From contig CAILNT010000008.1 of the NCBI GenBank assembly GCA_903835655.1, positions 35,274 to 99,273 of the forward strand: a DNA stretch of 64,000 nt, read 5' to 3'. The position numbers and the translations under genes were made by a program. Of this stretch, positions 58,567 to 64,000 are shown piece by piece; positions within the stretch are counted from its first letter, which is position 1, and each line of letters opens with the position of its first letter. Origin of the DNA: an uncultured Pseudomonadota bacterium (GTDB lineage: Bacteria > Pseudomonadota > Gammaproteobacteria > Burkholderiales > Thiobacillaceae). The notes beneath the pieces are model-generated. The model saw only the letters and a list, made by a program, of their open reading frames with translations. It was not told the origin of the DNA and made no database searches.

Positions 58567-59868
58567 TCAGCACTTGGCTACCATGAGGCCTTCCCAGTCC
58601 GTGGTATACCCTGGAGTCAGGGTATCGCGTCGCATCCGCCAAGCCTGTGCTGTACCTTCCGCTGCGAACCGCAGCGTTCCGCACCCCATCTGCACGTTGA
58701 GCGTATCGAGCACGCCCAGCAATCGCCCGCGACGTTCGAGCTGAGGCTCGGTGGTCGTACCAAACAAATCACCCTGGCGCGCAGTATTGGATACCAGGTC
58801 AACCAGCATGACCCCTGCCTTTTTGTATCGGTAAGCCGGTTTGAAAATCTTGTTCACACCCTTCAGCGCCGCACCGATCAGGCGGGCCGTGTCGTCGGAA
58901 GGCGTTGTGAAATTAATCAGCGTAGACGGATGGTACTGAGGGTCATCCGGCCGGAAGCTGTTCGTCGATAGAAACACCTGGATACCGCCGGCGGCCTGTC
59001 CACCCTTGCGCAGCTTTGCCGCCGCACGGGCCGCATAAGTGGACACTGCCTCCATCAAATCTCGCTTGTCGGTGAGCAACTGGCCGAAGCTCCTCGACGA
59101 CACTATCTGTTGTTTCGGCTGTGGCGCCTCTTCCAGCGGAATGCACGGTGTGCCGTTCAGCTCCCTGATGGTGCGTTCCAGCACTACGTTGAACCGCTTG
59201 CGTAGGGTCTCGGGGTCGGCCAGCTTCAAGTCCTGCGCGGAATGTATCCCCATTTCGTGCAACTTTGCCGCCCATCTTGGCCCGACACCCCACACGTCTT
59301 GTACATCCATGTCGGTGAAATACGCGATTTGGTGCCAGGGTTCCAGGTCCTGGAGATTGCAAACGCCCATGGCCTTGAAGTCGGGGTGCCGCTTCGCCAG
59401 TCGGTTGGCCAACTTGGCCAGCGTTTTGGTGGGGCCAATGCCGACACCCACCGGGATGCCGGTCCACTGCCTCACTTGCCGGCGTACTCGGATGCCTTGC
59501 TCAGTCAGGTTCCAGTGCTGAAATCCAGTGAACCTCAGGAACGACTCGTCAATGGAGTACACCTCGTGTTCCGGGCTGTACTCGGCGATGACAGACATCA
59601 TGCGGCGGCTCATGTCCGAATAAAGCGCGTAGTTGCTGGAAAGGGCCAGCCCGCCGTGCTGCTTGAGCAGGTCACGTATCTGGAAGTGTGGTGCCCCCAT
59701 GGGGATGCCCAGCGCTTTCGCCTCGTCGCTGCGGGCCACGGCGCAGCCATCGTTGTTCGATAGAACGACGATAGGCCTGCCTTCCAGGTGAGGATTGAAA
59801 ACGCGCTCGCAGGAAACATAGAAATTGTTCCCATCGACCAGCGCGTACTGGAACCGATTCGTGGCCAT
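58567..59868 (-). CDS. umuC: DNA polymerase V catalytic subunit UmuC (Y-family)
   Basis: The 433-residue Y-family polymerase opens [42 protein letters not shown], with the metal-binding Asp in VDGNN, and has [10 protein letters not shown] with the catalytic Asp-Glu pair. Helix-hairpin-helix region [23 protein letters not shown] and the C-terminal UmuC tail are complete. It performs error-prone translesion synthesis with UmuD'. It lies 3 bp after umuD. The pair sits between a palindrome and a possible MITE, which may mean it arrived by transfer. Confidence 0.95.
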   Translation of the reverse strand: MATNRFQYALVDGNNFYVSCERVFNPHLEGRPIVVLSNNDGCAVARSDEAKALGIPMGAPHFQIRDLLKQHGGLALSSNYALYSDMSRRMMSVIAEYSPEHEVYSIDESFLRFTGFQHWNLTEQGIRVRRQVRQWTGIPVGVGIGPTKTLAKLANRLAKRHPDFKAMGVCNLQDLEPWHQIAYFTDMDVQDVWGVGPRWAAKLHEMGIHSAQDLKLADPETLRKRFNVVLERTIRELNGTPCIPLEEAPQPKQQIVSSRSFGQLLTDKRDLMEAVSTYAARAAAKLRKGGQAAGGIQVFLSTNSFRPDDPQYHPSTLINFTTPSDDTARLIGAALKGVNKIFKPAYRYKKAGVMLVDLVSNTARQGDLFGTTTEPQLERRGRLLGVLDTLNVQMGCGTLRFAAEGTAQAWRMRRDTLTPGYTTDWEGLMVAKC

Positions 59869-59871
59869 GAA

Positions 59872-60435
59872 TCAGCGGAGTTTACGCACCACGCCCGTCA
59901 CCACGCCCCAGATGGTCAGTTCCTGACCAGGGTGCAGCTCGATAGGGGCGAAGTCTGGATTGCGGGGCAGCAGCCGTATCGTAGTGGCATCCCGATACAG
60001 TTCCTTCACGGTCAGATCACCATCGATGACCGCGAGCACAGTGTCGCCGTGATGTGCTTCCAGGGCGCGGTCAACCGCGATGATGTCGCCGTCGAGGATG
60101 CCGGCACCGGACATCGAGTGTCCCTTTACACGGACATAAAAGGTGGCGGCTTCGTGTGTGACCAAATACTCGTTAAGGTCTAGTCTGCCTTCAACGTAGT
60201 CCTCAGCCGGGCTGGGGAAGCCGGCGGGCACACTGCCGTCGAACAGGGGCAGTGCAAACTTCGCGAGGTTTTCTGGTTTTCCCAGGTATTGAACATTATC
60301 CCAAGAGCGAACACGGGGCTGTGTCAGGTATGCTTTGACCTCCGCTGCCATACTGACCGGGACACGGATGGTCTTGCTGAGCTCCGGTCCCGGTTTTCGA
60401 CCCGCGCCGGGTCTCGTACCGCCATGTTTGAACAT
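59872..60435 (-). CDS. umuD: SOS mutagenesis protein UmuD (autoprotease) with N-terminal AT-hook-like motif
   Basis: The 187-residue protein is a LexA/UmuD-type Ser-Lys peptidase. The cleavage site is A71-G72 (SVPAGFPSPAED), the nucleophile S107 (KGHSMSGAGI) and the base K144 (GDLTVKEL). The N-terminal region before the site (about 70 residues) is longer than the 24 residues of E. coli UmuD and begins FKHGGTRPGAGRKPG, an AT-hook/DNA-binding-like stretch, as in plasmid- or phage-type UmuD proteins. RecA-stimulated self-cleavage would release UmuD' for UmuC. The umuDC order and 3-bp gap support co-expression. The inverted repeat at 60443 lies immediately upstream. Confidence 0.94.
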   Translation of the reverse strand: MFKHGGTRPGAGRKPGPELSKTIRVPVSMAAEVKAYLTQPRVRSWDNVQYLGKPENLAKFALPLFDGSVPAGFPSPAEDYVEGRLDLNEYLVTHEAATFYVRVKGHSMSGAGILDGDIIAVDRALEAHHGDTVLAVIDGDLTVKELYRDATTIRLLPRNPDFAPIELHPGQELTIWGVVTGVVRKLR

Positions 60436-60442
60436 GATTTCT

Positions 60443-60467
60443 CTTGAAATTTGCGACGTATTTCAAG
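60443..60467. promoter_or_regulatory. Perfect inverted repeat before umuD, candidate operator
   Basis: CTTGAAAT (60443-60450), nine bases, ATTTCAAG (60460-60467). The arms are exact, and the repeat ends eight bases from the umuD start, so it overlaps the ribosome-binding/promoter region. It is not the classical CTGT-N8-ACAG LexA box. A LexA of different specificity or an autoregulator of the umuDC pair is the reasonable guess. Confidence 0.65.
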
Positions 60468-60773
60468 ATACCATGGCCGTGCTGAGATGCGAAGCTCGAT
60501 TTCCGACCGCAACGGGAAATCCTCCCCACGTGACTGCTTCACCCGATACCCTACAATTGCCCAGCGTATCGGAGTCAGAATCCCAGACACTGACGGCAGA
60601 CGGGCCACCGCGATGTGACTGCGCGTCATTCGCGCCTACGTGATGTCGGCCAGACCTTGTTCGGTGCCTCGGGGTTGCAAAAGCACAGAAGATTAGCAAG
60701 TCAGGCAAGATACGGGCCATGTTAGTATTTGACAAGCCCTGTTTTATTTGACGTAACGACTTTGAGATAGGTA

Positions 60774-61054
60774 ACTTCTCAATAAGGCACGGCAACCCTA
60801 TCGACGAGGTGACGAGACCTATCGCGACTTCACCGGTGGCAAACGCCCTCTCAAGAAGCACGCTTCAACCCGTTGCTTCAAAAAGAAATCATCGCGGCAG
60901 CGCCGGCTTTCGGCCGGCTGTTTTCAAAGACGCAGGCAAGGATGCCTGCGCTACAGGGACTCGCCAGGGCTTCTTCAACCTGCCTGGGGTGGGTTACATC
61001 ACTACCCCGCGTGAATGGGCGCTGACCGCACTATGCCGTGACTTATTGAGAAGT
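60774..61054. mobile_element. Possible MITE with 21-bp imperfect terminal inverted repeats
   Basis: ACTTCTCAATAAGGCACGGC(A) at 60774-60794 matches the reverse complement of 61034-61054 in 20 of 21 positions. The 281-bp element contains the REP-like unit at 60929-60954 and no transposase. No flanking target duplication was found by eye, so an old IS remnant is an alternative. Confidence 0.6.
60929..60954 (-). repeat. REP-like 26-bp unit, copy 6 (same family as in the UDG/RAYT gene)
   Basis: Arms CGCAGGCA (60931) and TGCCTGCG (60943) form a perfect 8-bp stem with loop AGGA, followed by CTAC. It differs from the units at 10-11 kb by one or two bases and is the only copy here outside the UDG gene. 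Confidence 0.85.
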
Positions 61055-61122
61055 GACTGAAATAGGCTTCAAGTTACTGATTCTACATATTATTTAGCGC
61101 CACGTTCAAACAGACACGGGAC

Positions 61123-61157
61123 CAAGTCGTTCTTGGGGCTGTCCGGCGAACGACTTG
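61123..61157 (+). promoter_or_regulatory. 10-bp inverted repeat in the leader of the second PhnD-like gene
   Basis: CAAGTCGTTC (61123-61132) and GAACGACTTG (61148-61157) pair perfectly around a 15-base spacer. The repeat ends eleven bases before the GGAG ribosome site (61168-61171). It may be an operator or an mRNA hairpin. Confidence 0.55.
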
Positions 61158-61178
61158 AGAACGTATTGGAGCATGTAA

Positions 61179-62018
61179 ATGAAAACACCATGGAAAATTC
61201 GTGTACTTCTGGGGTTTGGCCTGATCGCCGCAGCGGCCGCATCAGCCGACAGTGGTAAGTACAGCATCGCCGTCGTACCGCAATACCCAGCCGTTGCCAT
61301 TCATCGCGACTGGGTTCCCGTACTCGAGCGCCTGAAGAAGGAAACCGGCTATTCCTTCACCCTCAGCGTCGCGCAAAGCATCCCTGCGTTCGAAGAATCG
61401 GTGTTGGCCGGAGAACCCGATTTCGCCTACATGAATCCCTACCACGAAGTCATGGCCATGCGCGCACAGGGCTATATCCCGCTGCTACGGGGGAGCCAGC
61501 CATTGACCGGTATCCTGGTGGTGCGCCGCGACGATCCGATCAAGTCGCCGCGTGAGCTTGACGGCAAAGAGGTCGCCTTCCCCGCGCCCAACGCCTTCGG
61601 CGCTTCGCTGTGGATGCGCGCGCTGCTTGCCGAACGCGAAAAAATCCACATCACGCCCGTCTATCTAAAAACCCATTCCAATACCTACCGTCATGTCGTG
61701 CTCGGCCTGGTGGTGGCGGGCGGCGGGGTGAACCACACGCTGAAGGATGAGCCAGAGGAGATACGCCAGTCCTTGCGGGTTCTATATGAGACGCCTGGCG
61801 TGCCGCCCCATCCACTCAGCGCCCATCCGCGCGTTCCGGAAAAGGTGCGGCATGCCGTAACCAACGCCATGTTGGGGATGGCCAATGATACGGCGGGTGC
61901 GGCTTTGCTCAAGGACATCCAACTGGAAACGCCGGTGCGAGCCGACTATGCACGCGACTACCGACCGCTGGAAAAATATGGTCTCGACAAATATGTTGTT
62001 CGTGCCGCCAAGCCATGA
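61179..62018 (+). CDS. PhnD-like periplasmic binding protein, second copy
   Basis: The 279-residue precursor has a signal peptide (VLLGFGLIAAAAASA, cleavage near residue 25). It shares with the protein at 22622 nearly every motif: VVPQYPAVAIHRDWVPVLERLKKETG, PDFAYMNPYHEVMAMRAQGYIPL, AFPAPNAFGASLWMRALLAE and the end DYARDYRPLEKYGLDKY. As there, no transporter genes follow, and a membrane kinase gene starts by ATGA overlap at its stop. A ligand-binding sensor subunit is the best guess; the ligand could be an oxyanion such as phosphite, arsenite or phosphonate. GGAG is seven bases before the start. Confidence 0.9.
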   Translation: MKTPWKIRVLLGFGLIAAAAASADSGKYSIAVVPQYPAVAIHRDWVPVLERLKKETGYSFTLSVAQSIPAFEESVLAGEPDFAYMNPYHEVMAMRAQGYIPLLRGSQPLTGILVVRRDDPIKSPRELDGKEVAFPAPNAFGASLWMRALLAEREKIHITPVYLKTHSNTYRHVVLGLVVAGGGVNHTLKDEPEEIRQSLRVLYETPGVPPHPLSAHPRVPEKVRHAVTNAMLGMANDTAGAALLKDIQLETPVRADYARDYRPLEKYGLDKYVVRAAKP

Positions 62019-63886
62019 TGAAGTGGGCACCGCGGCGTTTGCAGTCCCAACTGATGTTGCTGACCGCCAGTGCACTGGTGGTCACGATCGTCCTGCACGC
62101 GGCCTACACGCTACACGAGCAGACGGAGATTTCACGCGGCAGCATCGAAAACCAGGCCAACGCAATGGCCCGCAGCCTGGCCATTGCAAGTACCAACCCG
62201 ATGGTGCTCGGAGCGCTCGATACGCTCGACGAACTGCTGGAAAGATCCGCCGATTTCCCCGATGTGCTGGAATTGCGCATCGGGGACGCCAAGGGCAGGG
62301 TTCTGAGCCATTTCAGGCATGATCCCGACCGGGGCGTGAAGAGAGTCATCGATGCAATATCGGCGCGCCTGGCACCCCCCGTGAGCACCAGCCCAACGTT
62401 CCAATCCGCAAGGATCGATGGGCAAGGGCGCATGGTAGTGTGGTATCCGGTGCGTGCGGGGAGCCTGCTGGGCTGGGTGCGGGTCGACTTCAGCATGGCC
62501 GCTACCGAAAATATCCGCCGGCGCATCTGGCTGAGCACGTTGATTGTCGCGGCGTTCTCCATGGTCGCCAGCAGTGTTTTGCTCCTCCTGTTCCTGCGTC
62601 GGCCCATGCGTGCGCTGGAGCGTGCCCGTAAGTTTGCCGTGACGCTCGGCCATTCGGACGGAAAATTGCTCATGCAGATACCCGCGCCGATAGAAATCGA
62701 GGATATGGAAACCGCCTTGAACTACGCATCGCTCAGTCTGCACGAGCAACGCCAGAAACTGGCGGCCAATATCGAGAGCCTGCAAGCCAACGAGGCGGTG
62801 ATCCTCGACCGCACAGAACAGTTGAACGCAATTTTTATCCTGAGCCCCGATGGATTTGTCTCCTTCGACCGGGGAAATTGTGTTAAGTATGCCAATCCGG
62901 CTTTTTTGCGCATGAGCGGTTTTGCCGAGTCCGACATCCTCGGCCTCGACGAGGCGGCGTTTTCCGCGCAGCTGGCGCAGGGCTGCGTCTCGCCCAATTT
63001 GTTCCCGGGGGTGGCGGCCTTGCGAGGCGCACAAAGATTAGATCCGGTTGACACTCCAGTGGACGCGCGCCCGGCGACACGCAAGCTGATCGAACTGGCC
63101 AGCCCGCAGCAGCGCTTCCTCGACGTCGGCCTGCGCCTGTCGCTGGCCACGACCGTCTCGCAAATCCTCTATTTTCGCGATGTCACCCACGAAACGGAGG
63201 TCGATCGTCTGAAGAGCGAATTTCTGGCCACCGCAGCACACGAGCTGCGCACGCCGATGGCGAGTATTTTCGGCTTTTCCGAGCTGCTCCTGATGGAAGA
63301 TTTCGACGCGGCCACGCAGCGCGAATTTCTCGAAACCATACACAACAATTCACAACTGATGGCGAATCTCATCAACGAATTGCTCGACCTTGCCCGCATA
63401 GAAGCGCGGCGCGGCAAGGACTTCAAGATCGAGCACCTTGACGCGGCGGTGATCCTGCAGGAGATCATCGCCGGCTTCAAGGCGCCGGCGCAGCGTATGA
63501 GCCCGATCCTGCATCTGGGTGTAGCCCCTTGCTGGCTGCGAGGTGATCGTGGCAAGTTGACGCAGGCTGTGAACAATGTGCTTTCCAACGCGTACAAATA
63601 CTCTCCCGAGGGCAGTAGCGTGGAGGTGACCCTACTGCAGTCGTTCGACCCTGCTCGTGCCGGCATCCGTATCGTCGATCAGGGGATCGGCATGACTCAG
63701 GCGCAGCTCGAACGGGTCGGCGAACGCTTTTACCGCGCGGACACCTCCGGCAGCGTTCTCGGTACCGGCCTGGGCATGAGCATCGTCAAGGAAATCTTGC
63801 AGCTACACGGCGGCCAGGTTGCCATAGACAGCCTGCCAGGCCTCGGCACCTCCGTCACTCTCTGGTTGCCAGCCGAAGACTCGTAG
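62015..63886 (+). CDS. Membrane histidine kinase paired with the PhnD-like protein
   Basis: The protein has 623 residues. TM1 (about 14-32), a periplasmic sensor domain (about 33-165), TM2 (about 172-197), a HAMP-like and coiled segment, one PAS (about 275-385) and a HisKA with His409 (AAHELRTPMASIFG), then HATPase with GTGLGMSIVKEILQLHGG. No receiver is attached and none follows before the window ends; receivers of the operon at 48-58 kb share the kinase core and may be partners. The start overlaps the PhnD-like stop. Confidence 0.93.
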   Translation: MMKWAPRRLQSQLMLLTASALVVTIVLHAAYTLHEQTEISRGSIENQANAMARSLAIASTNPMVLGALDTLDELLERSADFPDVLELRIGDAKGRVLSHFRHDPDRGVKRVIDAISARLAPPVSTSPTFQSARIDGQGRMVVWYPVRAGSLLGWVRVDFSMAATENIRRRIWLSTLIVAAFSMVASSVLLLLFLRRPMRALERARKFAVTLGHSDGKLLMQIPAPIEIEDMETALNYASLSLHEQRQKLAANIESLQANEAVILDRTEQLNAIFILSPDGFVSFDRGNCVKYANPAFLRMSGFAESDILGLDEAAFSAQLAQGCVSPNLFPGVAALRGAQRLDPVDTPVDARPATRKLIELASPQQRFLDVGLRLSLATTVSQILYFRDVTHETEVDRLKSEFLATAAHELRTPMASIFGFSELLLMEDFDAATQREFLETIHNNSQLMANLINELLDLARIEARRGKDFKIEHLDAAVILQEIIAGFKAPAQRMSPILHLGVAPCWLRGDRGKLTQAVNNVLSNAYKYSPEGSSVEVTLLQSFDPARAGIRIVDQGIGMTQAQLERVGERFYRADTSGSVLGTGLGMSIVKEILQLHGGQVAIDSLPGLGTSVTLWLPAEDS

Positions 63887-63937
63887 GGGGTGCGATCGCT
63901 TGCGCGCCCCGGTTGCATGGGGTGCCGCGCATACAAA

Positions 63938-63965
63938 AAACGGCTGCCGAAGCAGCCGTCGTTTT
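63938..63965 (+). terminator. Bidirectional-looking terminator after the last kinase gene
   Basis: ACGGCTGC (63940-63947), loop CGAA, GCAGCCGT (63952-63959), then CGTTTT. An A-run precedes the stem, so it can also serve a minus-strand gene coming from the right. Confidence 0.85.
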
Positions 63966-63979
63966 GGTGCAGTCCCGAA

Positions 63980-64000
63980 TTACTTGGCGGGAGCGACCGG
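63980..64000 (-). CDS. Possible C-terminal end of a minus-strand gene
   Basis: Read on the minus strand from the window edge, seven codons give PVAPAK and a TAA stop at 63980-63982, about 20 bp before the terminator stem. The position relative to the hairpin fits the 3' end of a gene, but seven codons cannot prove it. Confidence 0.35.
   Translation of the reverse strand, partial: PVAPAK

Larger units (their letters stand above)
60468..61178. other. 711-bp intergenic region without a convincing gene
   Basis: Between umuD (minus) and the PhnD-like gene (plus) no frame shows a recognisable protein. The region holds a possible MITE with 21-bp inverted ends (60774-61054), a REP-like unit (60929), a GCCGGC-TTTCG-GCCGGC hairpin (60902-60918) and a 10-bp inverted repeat just before the next gene. 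AT content is higher at both ends, as expected for the two promoters. Confidence 0.7.

Noticed and set aside
60809..61060. 83-codon plus-strand reading frame
   Set aside because: It runs through the REP unit and the inverted repeat of the possible MITE, has no ribosome site and no recognisable protein features.

Overview
The window looks like chromosomal DNA of a GC-rich, hydrogen-metabolising betaproteobacterium (Rhodocyclales or Nitrosomonadales type; this placement is inferred from gene content and protein style, not from a marker gene). It opens with the 3' end of tatC and a sigma54-type ammonium transporter gene. A soluble hybrid kinase / HD-GYP pair and a YihY-family membrane protein with a cyclic-nucleotide domain follow. 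Next comes a housekeeping run: DUF1015, tsaB, rimI and a family-4 uracil-DNA glycosylase (UDG) gene, the last carrying a complete REP-associated tyrosine transposase (RAYT) and its palindromic repeats in frame. After a fused SpmAB-type protein and a large DUF748/AsmA-like protein comes a minus-strand signalling operon (about 24.5 to 17.1 kb): HD-GYP response regulator, PhnD-like periplasmic binding protein, membrane hybrid kinase, H-NOX haem sensor, second hybrid kinase. A DegS/DegQ-type protease is transcribed divergently from the next block.

The central block (25.9 to 46.2 kb) is bioenergetic. A Tat-exported membrane [NiFe] hydrogenase of the Isp type (maturation protease, HupH-like factor, HynS, Isp1 cytochrome b, Isp2 HdrD-like protein, an unrecognised 150-residue protein, HynL) is followed on the same strand by a nine-gene V/A-type ATPase operon (G/H, C, I, K, F, E, A, B, D). 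The ATPase operon runs convergently, with a 38-bp overlap, into a complete rnfABCDGE operon. Hydrogen oxidation feeding quinone, ferredoxin/NAD coupling by Rnf and ion pumping by the V-type ATPase would form one ion- and redox-coupling island; that is inference from adjacency.

From 48.4 to 58.4 kb lies a second signalling operon in which each of the first seven genes is joined to the next by a 4-bp ATGA stop/start overlap. It encodes an HTH-receiver protein, an H-box-less kinase-like protein with a 15-bp minisatellite, a lone receiver, a GGDEF/degenerate-EAL protein interrupted by one in-frame TGA, a MASE1-CHASE-PAS histidine kinase, an HD-GYP response regulator and a second lone receiver. 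A kinase-like fragment with Glu at the phospho-acceptor position follows 27 bp later. A umuDC pair with a perfect inverted-repeat operator candidate and a 0.7-kb non-coding stretch holding a possible MITE come next. A second PhnD-like protein plus histidine kinase pair, paralogous to the first, closes the window with a terminator.

Palindromic or dispersed repeats of at least five kinds are scattered through the window. Two of them (in the UDG and the ABC-F genes) sit inside reading frames that stay open.
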